NCBI RefSeq assembly: GCF_042666435.1
Contig: NZ_JBHTDC010000002.1
Span: 186,001 to 250,000, forward strand
Direction: 5' to 3'
DNA from: Allosphingosinicella sp042666435
Lineage (GTDB): Bacteria > Pseudomonadota > Alphaproteobacteria > Sphingomonadales > Sphingomonadaceae
DNA length: 64,000 nt
Numbering within the stretch: position 1 is the stretch's first letter; every line of letters begins with the position of its first letter. The notes beneath the pieces are model-generated. The model searched no databases. It saw only the letters and a list, made by a program, of their open reading frames with translations, and was not told the DNA's origin. Shown in pieces: positions 27,199 to 34,627 of the stretch. Made by a program: the position numbers and the translations under genes.

Positions 27199-28200
27199 CT
27201 AACCGGCGGCGAAAATCGGGCGGCCGACATCGCCCTGCCCCACTGTCCGCCCGGCCATGTCGAGCATCGTATCGAGCGACTTCCTGGCGGCGAGCCGCAG
27301 TTCCTCGTCCATCTCGATGCGCGGCTCCAGGTCGCGCAGGGCGACGTAGAGCTTCTCCATCGTGTTCAAGGCCATGTACGGGCACATGTTGCAGTTGCAG
27401 TTTCCGTCCGCGCCCGGCGCGCCGATGAAAGTCTTGTGCGGCGCCGTCTTCTCCATCTGGTGGATGATGTGCGGCTCGGTGGCCACGATCAAGGTCTGCT
27501 CGGGTGAGCGCAAGGCATAATCGAGGATGCTCGACGTCGAACCGACATGGTCGGCATGATCGATGATGTGCGGCGGACATTCCGGATGCGCCAGCACCGG
27601 CGCGCCCGGATGCTGCGCCTTGAGCTTCAAAAGCTCGGTCTCCGAAAAGGCCTCGTGGACGATGCACACGCCCGGCCAGAGCAGCATGTCGCGGCCGGTC
27701 TTGCGGGCGAGATAGCCGCCCAGATGCTTGTCAGGGCCGAAGATGATCTTCTGGTCCTTCGGAATCTGGTCGAGGATGATCTCGGCCGAAGAGCTGGTGA
27801 CGATGATGTCGGAGAGCGCCTTCACCGCCGCCGAGCAGTTGATGTAGGTGAGCGCGATATGGTCCGGATGGGCCTCGCGGAACGCCTTGAACTGGTCGGG
27901 CGGGCAGCTATCCTCGAGGCTGCACCCGGCGTCCATGTCGGGCAGCACGACGATCTTCTGAGGCGATAATATCTTCGCCGTCTCCGCCATGAACTTCACC
28001 CCGCAAAAGGCGATCACATCCGCGTCCGTCGCCTCCGCCTTGCGGCTGAGATCGAGGCTGTCGCCGACGAAATCGGCGAGATCCTGGATCTCCGGCTTCT
28101 GATAATAATGGGCCAGGATGACGGCGTTGCGCTCCTTGCGCAGCCGGTCGATCTCGGCGCGCAGGTCCAGGCCCTTCAAGCTGCTATTTGGTGCGTTCAT
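27199..28200 (-). CDS. nadA: quinolinate synthase
   Basis: A 333-residue enzyme that condenses iminoaspartate with dihydroxyacetone phosphate to quinolinate in NAD synthesis. Motifs: AHYYQKPEIQDLADFVGDSL at about residue 30, FCGVKFMAETAK, and the three 4Fe-4S cysteines in FCGV, NCSAAV/PGVC and CNCNMCPYM. NadB and NadC are not in the window. ATG 28200 gives the expected N-terminus. It follows the DUF4230 gene by 74 bp on the same strand. Confidence 0.96.
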   Translation of the reverse strand: MNAPNSSLKGLDLRAEIDRLRKERNAVILAHYYQKPEIQDLADFVGDSLDLSRKAEATDADVIAFCGVKFMAETAKILSPQKIVVLPDMDAGCSLEDSCPPDQFKAFREAHPDHIALTYINCSAAVKALSDIIVTSSSAEIILDQIPKDQKIIFGPDKHLGGYLARKTGRDMLLWPGVCIVHEAFSETELLKLKAQHPGAPVLAHPECPPHIIDHADHVGSTSSILDYALRSPEQTLIVATEPHIIHQMEKTAPHKTFIGAPGADGNCNCNMCPYMALNTMEKLYVALRDLEPRIEMDEELRLAARKSLDTMLDMAGRTVGQGDVGRPIFAAG

Positions 28201-28274
28201 GCTCTTCCCGTTCGATCGCCAGGGCGACGCCTACCAACGCCGTCACCCTGGACATGAATTCCTGTCGTTCAAAT

Positions 28275-29000
28275 CTAACGCTCAGCCTGCTGTTCCTCTA
28301 GCACATCGGCCGCCGATCTCGACACGTCCCAGCGTTCCCGATCCAGCCCCTGCCGCTCGGGGGGAAACGTTACGATGACTCGCGCGCCGCCATAACCCAG
28401 CGCGTCGAGCGGGGCGGACATCAGGGCCGAGACGGCGCGACGCCCATGTTCGCGCGCCTGCGCCATGCGCTCGGGCGAGATCGCCTCCGAACGCGCCTTG
28501 GCCTGGGCGTTCAGCGACGTCCGGCGGCTCAGTTCCTCACCGGCCTCGCGGGTCACGAACATGCCGGTCGTGCGCACCAGGGTGCGTTGGCCTTCATCGG
28601 TATTGGCCCTGGCCGCGGTCACGTCCGGCGCATTCACGATCAGGGTGCGCGAATCCTCGATCCATTCGACGTCGTTCGGCCCGATGCGCGACACGTCGAC
28701 GAAATAATCGACCGAATAAGGCATCTTCACCACTTGGTCGGACCTCAGCCAACCGAAACCCCTGACGTCGGTCGCCCGGCTCTGGATCGTTCCTGACAGT
28801 TCGGCGACCTTGAGGTTGCTCATGCCCGACAGCCGGGCGGTCACCAATTGAGTGACGGCCGCGCCCTCGGCTTCCTCGGTGACGACATAGCGCTCATTGT
28901 AGCGTTGGTAGGCGAGAAGCCCGGCGAAGCCGATCGCCGCCACCAGCAGGGCCGCGAGGATCAGTTGCATCCTCGACCCGTTCGCTATCGCGGGCGCCAT
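28275..29000 (-). CDS. DUF4230 domain protein
   Basis: A 241-residue protein with an N-terminal membrane anchor (LILAALLVAAIGFAGLLAY) and an extracytoplasmic domain of the DUF4230 type: a beta-strand region around YSVDYFVDVSRIGPNDVEW followed by a long helix (AQAKARSEAISPERMAQARE) and a short C-terminal strand VIVTFPPE. Function unknown. ATG 29000 has a strong AGGAGG 8 nt upstream and overlaps the end of the MBL gene by 16 bp, implying coupling. Confidence 0.82.
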   Translation of the reverse strand: MAPAIANGSRMQLILAALLVAAIGFAGLLAYQRYNERYVVTEEAEGAAVTQLVTARLSGMSNLKVAELSGTIQSRATDVRGFGWLRSDQVVKMPYSVDYFVDVSRIGPNDVEWIEDSRTLIVNAPDVTAARANTDEGQRTLVRTTGMFVTREAGEELSRRTSLNAQAKARSEAISPERMAQAREHGRRAVSALMSAPLDALGYGGARVIVTFPPERQGLDRERWDVSRSAADVLEEQQAER

Positions 29001-29848
29001 GCCGGACCCTCCTCGCTGACCATGCCGCGCGCCTCCAGGTCGATCAGATGCGCGAGCACCGAGCGGGCGGCGGCCGGGTGGAGCCCGGGATCGACGCCCT
29101 TGTACATCGCCGCGACCATGGCCGGTATCTGCCCTTCCCCGGCCTGGAGGTGGCGCAATATCTGGCCTTCGCGCTGGCGGCGGTGACCGATCAGGCCGCG
29201 CACCAGTCTCTGGGGATTTTCCACGGCGGGACCGTGAGCCGGATAATAAACGGCATCCTCGCGCGCGAGCAGCTTGGCGAGGCTCGCCATATAGGCCGCC
29301 ATGTCGCCGTCCGGCGGCGAGACGATCGTGGTCGACCAGCCCATGACATGGTCGCCAGTGAACAAGGCCCGGCGTTCGGACAGCGCATAGCAAAGATGGT
29401 TGGAGGTGTGGCCGGGAGTTGCCACCGCCTCCAGCGTCCACCCTTCACCGCTCACCGTCTCGCCGTCGGCGAGCACCCGATCCGGCCGATAATCGAAATC
29501 GAACGCGGCATCGGCGCGGGGGCCGTCGTCCTCGAGCGCCAGCGGCGGACAGCCGACGATCGGCGCGCCGGTCGCCGCCTGAAGCGGCCGGCTGGCCGGG
29601 CTATGATCGCGGTGGGTGTGGGTGCAAAGGATGAAGGCGATCCGTTCGCCCCGTACCGCATCGAGCAGCGCATCGACATGCTCGGGCACGTCCGGGCCCG
29701 GATCGATCACCGCGACGTCGCCGCGCCCGACGATATAGCTTTGAGTGCCGCTATGAGTGAACGGCGACGGATTGGGGGCGAGCAGCCGCCTCACGAGCGG
29801 GTCGAGCGTTTCGACGATACCGGTGGCCCAGTCTTCCATCCGCCGCAT
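28985..29848 (-). CDS. MBL-fold metallo-hydrolase, LACTB2/glyoxalase-like
   Basis: A 287-residue metallo-beta-lactamase-fold hydrolase. The zinc motif THTHRDHS, the downstream TPGHTSNH and TGDHVMG elements and the C-terminal winged-helix-like region (HLIDLEARGMVSEEG) match the LACTB2-type group, whose characterised members are RNases or thioesterases. It is not a class B beta-lactamase: no signal peptide. Starts at 29848, 29845 and 29839 are possible. It follows the M56 peptidase gene by 48 bp and overlaps the DUF4230 gene. Confidence 0.88.
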   Translation of the reverse strand: MRRMEDWATGIVETLDPLVRRLLAPNPSPFTHSGTQSYIVGRGDVAVIDPGPDVPEHVDALLDAVRGERIAFILCTHTHRDHSPASRPLQAATGAPIVGCPPLALEDDGPRADAAFDFDYRPDRVLADGETVSGEGWTLEAVATPGHTSNHLCYALSERRALFTGDHVMGWSTTIVSPPDGDMAAYMASLAKLLAREDAVYYPAHGPAVENPQRLVRGLIGHRRQREGQILRHLQAGEGQIPAMVAAMYKGVDPGLHPAAARSVLAHLIDLEARGMVSEEGPAWRPR

Positions 29849-29896
29849 GTGGCATCGCGCTTGCCGGAATGGAAGGAGCGGCCGGACCGATCGGGG

Positions 29897-31630
29897 CTAT
29901 TCGGTCTCGCGCGCCCACTTTCCTGCCTCTTCGAGCGCCCGACGACGCTCCCGATCCGCGTCGCGCAATGCGTGCTGGCGTTCGATTTCGGCCTCGCGCA
30001 ATGCCCGATCGCGCTCGCGATGCGCCTCTTCTACTTCCCGCGCCGCTTCCCGCAGTGCCTCGCGCCGATCCAGGTCGGCCTCGCGCAGCGCCTCGCGCGC
30101 CGCGCGCTGGGATTCGCGAACCGACCGGGCAATCTCTTCATGGTCGATCCGGGCATATTCCATCTCCGAACGCGCCTCGGCGAGCGCGGCCTCGACTTCC
30201 GCCCGATGCTCCGCGGTGAAGGCGCGATGCGCAACATGCGCCCGCGCCGACGCTTGCGCGGCCCGGGCGGCATCCGCGCGGATAGAATCGACGTCGATGG
30301 CGGCGATACTGGCATGGGCCTGCGCACGGGCGCTCGCCATCGCCTTGCGGACCTCGGCCATATCCACGCGAACCTCCGCCCGCGCCCGGGCCACCGCTTC
30401 GCGCACCTTGGCCGTGTCGATGCTCCGCGCCGCGGCCTGAGCCCGCTCGGCAGCCCGCCCCTCGATCGCCGCGACCACTTCCGGCTGCGCCATGGCGGAG
30501 GCGACGCGGGTCCGCGCCCGCTCGGTCACGGTGGCGACGATGGCGCGCACCTCCGGATCGTCGACCGCATTGCCATTGTCGCACAGGAGCACGCCGTCGC
30601 GGCCGCGAAGCGCGATGCCGCCTTGCGCCGGCGCGCCTTCGCCGCATTTCTCGCGGATGGTGGCCTGCTCGGCGGCGGTGATCATCGGCCCGTCCTTCTG
30701 GACCGCCGCGACCACGACGTCGCTCACCTCGTCGCGCTGGGCGAATCCGGGGCTGCTCAGCGCCAGGCCGCCGGTGACGAGGATGGCGAGGGCGGCGGCG
30801 CCTCCGGCGGTGCGCGCCTTGGTCGCACGGTGGTTCTTCATCATCTTCAGTCTCCGTTTGAGAAGGTCGGCGCGGTTCAGGGGACAGGTGGCGACCTGCC
30901 CCGGATGGCTCGCCGCCTTGACGAGCGCGCTGGCATAATCGTGGCAGCGTTCGGGCGAGCGGCGCGCCACGGCGGCGTCGCAGGCAAGCTCCTGATCGTC
31001 GCGAAAGGCGCGGTAGGCGATCCAGGCGACGGGGTTGAACCAGTTGAGCGCCAGCACGGCCAGCGCCGCCATGTTCCACCACAGGTCGCCGCGGCGATGG
31101 TGGACCAGCTCATGCTCCAGCGCGAGCCGCTGCTCGGCCTCGCTATAATGCCAGTTGAACAGGGTTGGCACGACGATCCGGCGCTCGAACATGCCGACCG
31201 CGACCGGGCCGTCGACGGCTTCGCTCTCGATGACCTGGATGCCACCATATTCGGGCGGATCGCCAGGCCGCGGACTGGAGCCGATGCTGAGCAGGAAGGC
31301 GCTGTAGGAGGATTGGTGCCAGATCGCGAAAGCGACGGCCCCGCCGGCCCAGAGCGCGAGCAGGACGAGGATCCAGTCGGTGCCGCCGCCCGTAGCCGGG
31401 AGCGGCGCGGCGGCCGCCTCCATCGCGGGCAGCACCACCGTGATCGACGGCACGGAGACCGGGGTGGAAAGCGCGGGGAATTGCGGCATCAGCAGCCGGA
31501 GCGCCGGCAGCAGCCACAGGGCATAGGCCCAGCTCGCGCCGAAGAAATGCGCGACCGGACAGCGTACGGCCAGCACGAGCAGCATCAATAGGGTGGTGCC
31601 GATGACGGCGTCAAAAGCCCATCCGATCAT
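29897..31630 (-). CDS. M56 family metallopeptidase (BlaR1/MecR1-like) with long charged C-terminal helix
   Basis: A 577-residue membrane protein. The first 280 residues form the M56 zinc peptidase with several membrane helices and the motif His173-Glu174-Leu-Val-His177 (LEHELVHHRRGD). In BlaR1/MecR1 the C-terminus is a penicillin-binding sensor; here it is instead, from about residue 390, a region rich in Ala, Arg and Glu (EARSEMEYARIDHEEIARSV, DADRERRRALEEAGK) that should be a long coiled coil outside the membrane. The signal is therefore not predicted to be a beta-lactam. Start overlaps the blaI-like stop as ATGA. The peptidase is expected to cleave or trigger loss of the BlaI-type repressor. 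Confidence 0.9.
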   Translation of the reverse strand: MIGWAFDAVIGTTLLMLLVLAVRCPVAHFFGASWAYALWLLPALRLLMPQFPALSTPVSVPSITVVLPAMEAAAAPLPATGGGTDWILVLLALWAGGAVAFAIWHQSSYSAFLLSIGSSPRPGDPPEYGGIQVIESEAVDGPVAVGMFERRIVVPTLFNWHYSEAEQRLALEHELVHHRRGDLWWNMAALAVLALNWFNPVAWIAYRAFRDDQELACDAAVARRSPERCHDYASALVKAASHPGQVATCPLNRADLLKRRLKMMKNHRATKARTAGGAAALAILVTGGLALSSPGFAQRDEVSDVVVAAVQKDGPMITAAEQATIREKCGEGAPAQGGIALRGRDGVLLCDNGNAVDDPEVRAIVATVTERARTRVASAMAQPEVVAAIEGRAAERAQAAARSIDTAKVREAVARARAEVRVDMAEVRKAMASARAQAHASIAAIDVDSIRADAARAAQASARAHVAHRAFTAEHRAEVEAALAEARSEMEYARIDHEEIARSVRESQRAAREALREADLDRREALREAAREVEEAHRERDRALREAEIERQHALRDADRERRRALEEAGKWARETE

Positions 31631-31995
31631 GACTTGAGCTCCTTCAAGAGAGCCTCGATCTCGGCGATGTCCTCGGGGCTGAGGCTGTCGCGCTCGGCCA
31701 GATGCGCGACCAGGGGCGTGACGCTGCCGCCGAACATCCTGTCGAGCAGCCGACGCGACTCGCGGGCCACGAAATCCTCGCGGGCGATGGCGGGCCGGTA
31801 GAGGTAGCGCCGGCCTTCCTCCTCATGGACGAGGGCACCCTTGGCGAGCAGGCGGGAGAGCATTGTCTTGATGGTGCGGATGCTCCAGCCGCGATCAGGA
31901 TCGATGCGCTCCGCGACTTCCGAGGCGCCGAGCGGGGCGTCCCGCCACAGCACCTCCATCACCGCATGTTCCGCGTCCGAGATACGCTCGCTCAT
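31627..31995 (-). CDS. BlaI/MecI/CopY family transcriptional repressor
   Basis: A 122-residue winged-helix repressor (ISDAEHAVMEVLWRDAPLGA, RTIKTMLSRLLAKGAL) with a C-terminal dimerisation and cleavage region. ATG 31995 follows AAGGGAGG with 6-nt spacing. It overlaps the M56 gene start by 4 bp, the usual two-gene layout in which the M56 protein inactivates the repressor. Two perfect operator dyads lie 18 and 39 bp upstream of its start, so it almost certainly autoregulates. Downstream MBL and DUF4230 genes may be in the same unit. Confidence 0.93.
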   Translation of the reverse strand: MSERISDAEHAVMEVLWRDAPLGASEVAERIDPDRGWSIRTIKTMLSRLLAKGALVHEEEGRRYLYRPAIAREDFVARESRRLLDRMFGGSVTPLVAHLAERDSLSPEDIAEIEALLKELKS

Positions 31996-32012
31996 CCGCC
32001 GCCTCCCTTGCG

Positions 32013-32028
32013 GACTACATCTGTAGTC
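32013..32028. promoter_or_regulatory. BlaI-type operator 1
   Basis: GACTACATCTGTAGTC is a perfect 7-2-7 dyad containing the TACA/TGTA core recognised by BlaI/MecI-family repressors. It lies 18 bp upstream of the repressor gene start. Confidence 0.85.
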
Positions 32029-32033
32029 CACCT

Positions 32034-32049
32034 GATTACAGATGTAATC
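32034..32049. promoter_or_regulatory. BlaI-type operator 2
   Basis: GATTACAGATGTAATC is a second perfect 7-2-7 dyad with the same TACA/TGTA core. Its start is 21 bp from operator 1, two helical turns, so two repressor dimers could bind the same DNA face. The rest of the 319-bp gap (32050-32265) shows no gene or clear signal. Confidence 0.85.
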
Positions 32050-32265
32050 GTTACGCTGAACGGCCGATGAATACCAGCCCTCGGCGTATTATTTAATTAA
32101 CACAGCGGAGACTGAACGTCGGATTAAGCAGCAGGTGTCGGCCCGGCTTACATCCATGCAGGAGGTTAATTCCGCTTCACCATCGTGAGACGCGATTTTC
32201 CGCCGTTCGGAGAAACTGGCACGGAGCGTGTATCCTTGTCGGCGTCCACAACGTTCCACCGAACA

Positions 32266-32306
32266 GGGGCGGACAGGCGCTTCTTTCCGGTCGCGCCGTC
32301 CGCCCC
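32266..32306. terminator. strong hairpin after the XRE regulator gene
   Basis: Arms GGGGCGGACAGGCGC and GCGCCGTCCGCCCC pair over 14 bp with one bulged A and a 12-nt loop. It begins 8 bp beyond the stop of the minus-strand XRE gene and probably ends its transcript; there is no T run. Confidence 0.55.
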
Positions 32307-32314
32307 ATTCCTCG

Positions 32315-33094
32315 TCAGCCTCCGCCCTTCAGCAGTCCGGCCGTGCGGGCATCCGCCGGCAGGAACGCCTCGATCGCCAACTCGGCAAGGGTGATGTCGA
32401 TCGGCGTCCCGAACATCGTCGTCGTGCCCAGGAACGAGAGTTCGCCCGCGTCGCTCCGCAGCACCAGCGGCACGGCCACGCCCCCGAACGCGTCCGCCGA
32501 GCGGTCGATGCCGCCCGGATAAGTTCGCAGTTCGTCGAGCAACGCGGCCAGCGCCGAGTCGGCGCTCGCGTCGATCTGCTCCTCAAGCCGCCTGAACACA
32601 TGAGCCCGCCATTGCGCGAGATTGACGATGCGCGGCGCGATACCCTCGGGATGGAGGCTGAGCCGCAGCACGTTGACCGGCGGATCGAGAAGATGCGGCG
32701 CGACCCCCGCGAGCAACGGCGCGATGCCCGCATTGGCGGCGACCAGCTGCCAGTGCCGGTCGACGGCGAGCGCGGGGAATGGCTCATAGGCCCTGAGCAC
32801 CAGGCCGACGGCGTTCCGCGCCGCCGCCAGAGCCGGGTCGTCGAGCGAGCGTTCCGGCAAAGCCGGCGCGAACCCGGCTGCGGCCAGCAGCAAATTGCGG
32901 TCCCGCGCCGGAATCCTCAGCCGCTCGGCGAGCCGCAACAGCATCGCCCGGCTCGGCCGGGACCGACCGGTTTCGAGAAAGCTCAGATGCCGCGCGGAGA
33001 TTTCCGCGTCGAGCGCGAGGTCGAGCTGGCTGAGGCGCCGGCGCCCGCGCCAGCCGCGGAGTTGCTCGCCGACGGGGGCGGTGGCGGTGTTCAT
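32315..33094 (-). CDS. XRE-family regulator with MmyB-like C-terminal domain
   Basis: A 259-residue regulator. Residues 8-62 form a helix-turn-helix (LRGWRGRRRLSQLDLALDAE, SARHLSFLETGRSRPSRAML). The remainder matches the MmyB-like ligand-binding domain (VDRHWQLVAANAGIAPLLAG, PPVNVLRLSLHPEG), found in actinobacterial and proteobacterial XRE proteins that are often divergent from a short-chain dehydrogenase or membrane gene; in some MmyB proteins this domain binds a fatty acid. Divergent from a four-helix membrane protein gene with a perfect palindrome between them. Confidence 0.92.
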   Translation of the reverse strand: MNTATAPVGEQLRGWRGRRRLSQLDLALDAEISARHLSFLETGRSRPSRAMLLRLAERLRIPARDRNLLLAAAGFAPALPERSLDDPALAAARNAVGLVLRAYEPFPALAVDRHWQLVAANAGIAPLLAGVAPHLLDPPVNVLRLSLHPEGIAPRIVNLAQWRAHVFRRLEEQIDASADSALAALLDELRTYPGGIDRSADAFGGVAVPLVLRSDAGELSFLGTTTMFGTPIDITLAELAIEAFLPADARTAGLLKGGG

Positions 33095-33129
33095 GACGCG
33101 CAGCCTAGCCGCTTCTTCGCCGCGATCCC

Positions 33130-33146
33130 ATTACCTTCGAGGTAAT
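33130..33146. promoter_or_regulatory. operator-like palindrome in the XRE divergent region
   Basis: ATTACCTTCGAGGTAAT is a perfect 7-3-7 dyad, 36 bp upstream of the XRE gene and 80 bp upstream of the divergent membrane-protein gene. It is the obvious candidate for the binding site of the XRE/MmyB regulator. Confidence 0.65.
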
Positions 33147-33225
33147 CGACAGCATGACCTCTTGGCCCCGATAAATCCGCCCATCGCCGCGCCGAAAGCG
33201 GCGGAAAACGACGAAAGGACCGATC

Positions 33226-33615
33226 ATGACTTCGACTATCTTCCTGCGCCGCATCCTCGCCCTCGACGCGCTAAGCTGCGCCGGCATGGGCCTGGCGATG
33301 GGCTTGGCGGCGGCGCCTCTCGCTCCCTTGTTCGGCCTGCCCGAGGGGCTGGTTCGCGGCGCCGGCCTGCTGCTGCTGCCGCTCGCCGCGTTCATCGGCT
33401 GGCTGGCGTCGCGTCCGTCGCCGCCACGCTTGCTCGTCTGGGTGGTGATCGTCGGCAATCTCGGCTGGACGGCGGAGAGCTTCGCGCTGCTCGGGCAATA
33501 TGGAGGATCGGTCACCGCCCTCGGCACCGCCTTCGTCGCCGCCCAGGCGCTCGCGGTGCTGGCGCTCGCAGCGCTGGAATTCATGGGTCTCCGCCGAATC
33601 CGGGCGGGAGCGTGA
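33226..33615 (+). CDS. small four-helix membrane protein
   Basis: A 129-residue protein with four hydrophobic segments (LSCAGMGLAMGLAAAPLAPL, GLLLLPLAAFIGWLA, LLVWVVIVGNLGWTAESFAL, LAVLALAALEF). ATG 33226 is preceded by GAAAGGA. No family name recognised, although small four-helix proteins of this type frequently accompany MmyB-type XRE regulators. The divergent regulator is its likely controller. It ends just before a hairpin repeat shared with the convergent grxD gene. Confidence 0.78.
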   Translation: MTSTIFLRRILALDALSCAGMGLAMGLAAAPLAPLFGLPEGLVRGAGLLLLPLAAFIGWLASRPSPPRLLVWVVIVGNLGWTAESFALLGQYGGSVTALGTAFVAAQALAVLALAALEFMGLRRIRAGA

Positions 33616-33618
33616 ACT

Positions 33619-33642
33619 CTCCCCTCCCGCAAGCGGGAGGGG
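33619..33642. terminator. inverted repeat acting as bidirectional terminator
   Basis: CCCCTCCCGC and GCGGGAGGGG are a perfect 10-bp inverted pair with a two-base loop, followed by GAATTTC. It lies between two convergent genes (stops at 33615 and 33647). The same sequence recurs at 38125-38214, so it is also a repeat family. Confidence 0.6.
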
Positions 33643-33646
33643 AATT

Positions 33647-33976
33647 TCACTCCGCCTTGGCCACCGCTTTGTCGGCCATGAGCTGCTGGAGCTCGCCGGC
33701 CTCGAACATCTCCATCATGATGTCGGAGCCGCCGACGAACTCGCCCTTCACATAGAGCTGGGGGACGGTCGGCCAGTCGGAATAGTCCTTGATGCCCTGG
33801 CGGATCTCCGGATCCTGGAGCACGTCGACCGTCTCGAAGGCGACGCCGAGATGGTCGAGGATCGCCACCGCGCGGGACGAGAAGCCGCATTGCGGGAACA
33901 AGGCGGTGCCCTTCATGAACAAAACGGTGTCGCTCTTGCCGACGATCTCGGCGATGCGGGCGTTGGTGTCGGTCAT
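33647..33976 (-). CDS. grxD: monothiol glutaredoxin (Grx4 family)
   Basis: A 109-residue CGFS-type glutaredoxin. The active-site Cys30 is in FPQCGFSS, and the glutathione-binding WPTVPQLYVKGEFVGGSDI follows. These proteins bind a shared 2Fe-2S cluster with glutathione and deliver it to targets, usually together with a BolA protein, whose gene lies 10 bp upstream in the same operon. Confidence 0.96.
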   Translation of the reverse strand: MTDTNARIAEIVGKSDTVLFMKGTALFPQCGFSSRAVAILDHLGVAFETVDVLQDPEIRQGIKDYSDWPTVPQLYVKGEFVGGSDIMMEMFEAGELQQLMADKAVAKAE

Positions 33977-33986
33977 ATCTTCATCC

Positions 33987-34220
33987 TCATTCGGGGATCG
34001 CGGTGACGAGCTGGAGCGCGTGGAGCGCGCCGCCCATCCGTCCGCCCAGCGCCTGGTAGACGCGCTGGTGCTGTTTCACTCTCGGCATCCCCCGGAAGCT
34101 CTCGGCCACCACCCGCGCCGAATAATGATCGCCGTCGCCGGCGAGGTCGGTGATCTCGACCCGGGCATCGGGAATGCCCTGCCGGATCAGCTCTTCTATC
34201 TCCTCGGCGGCCATCGGCAT
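33987..34220 (-). CDS. BolA family protein
   Basis: A 77-residue BolA-type protein (ARVEITDLAGDGDHYSARVV, FRGMPRVKQHQRVYQALGG). BolA proteins form 2Fe-2S heterodimers with monothiol glutaredoxins; the conserved His in VKQHQRVY is present. Start 34220 or 34214. It lies between the DUF1476 gene (4-bp gap) and grxD. Confidence 0.94.
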   Translation of the reverse strand: MPMAAEEIEELIRQGIPDARVEITDLAGDGDHYSARVVAESFRGMPRVKQHQRVYQALGGRMGGALHALQLVTAIPE

Positions 34221-34224
34221 GGGT

Positions 34225-34551
34225 TCAACCCTGGGCCTCGATCATCTGCCGGCGCGCCTCGACTGTCTTGTGGGCCAGCGCCTCGCGGATCCGCGCTTCG
34301 TCGCACTCGACGCCGGCCGAGGTGAGATCGCCGAGAATCTTGCGGACCACGTCCTCGTCCCCCGCTTCCTCGAAATCCGAATGGATGACGTCCTTGGCAT
34401 AGGATTCCGCTTCGACCTCGGTCAGCCCCATCAGCTTCGCCGCCCAATGGCCGAGCAGGCGGTTGCGGCGCGCGATCGTCCTGAACTGGAGCTCCTGATC
34501 GCGGGCATACATATTCTCGAATGCCTTTTCGCGGTCGTCGAACGTGGTCAT
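34225..34551 (-). CDS. DUF1476 protein, F1-ATPase inhibitor zeta-like
   Basis: A 108-residue mostly helical protein starting MTTFDDREKAFENMYARDQE, the signature of DUF1476. In Paracoccus this family is the zeta subunit that blocks ATP hydrolysis by the F1FO synthase through its N-terminus. ATG 34551 has GGAAAG upstream. First gene of the DUF1476-bolA-grxD operon, an order common in alphaproteobacteria. Whether this homologue inhibits ATPase is not known from sequence. Confidence 0.92.
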   Translation of the reverse strand: MTTFDDREKAFENMYARDQELQFRTIARRNRLLGHWAAKLMGLTEVEAESYAKDVIHSDFEEAGDEDVVRKILGDLTSAGVECDEARIREALAHKTVEARRQMIEAQG

Positions 34552-34627
34552 GGCTTTCCTTTGCAAGGGGATGGTTCGACTGTCAGATAGGCGCGGCCGC
34601 GGTCCCGCGCAACGGCCGGCGCGCCGC

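Noticed and set aside
28985..31995. A beta-lactamase induction system (BlaI, BlaR1-like, MBL fold)
   Set aside because: The M56 protein lacks a penicillin-binding domain, and the MBL protein has no signal peptide and fits the LACTB2-type group rather than class B beta-lactamases.
32185..32394. 69-codon open frame after an AGGAGG-like site
   Set aside because: Spacing from the AGGAGG to the GTG is too long, the product has no structure-like pattern, and the region includes the XRE terminator hairpin and the end of that gene.
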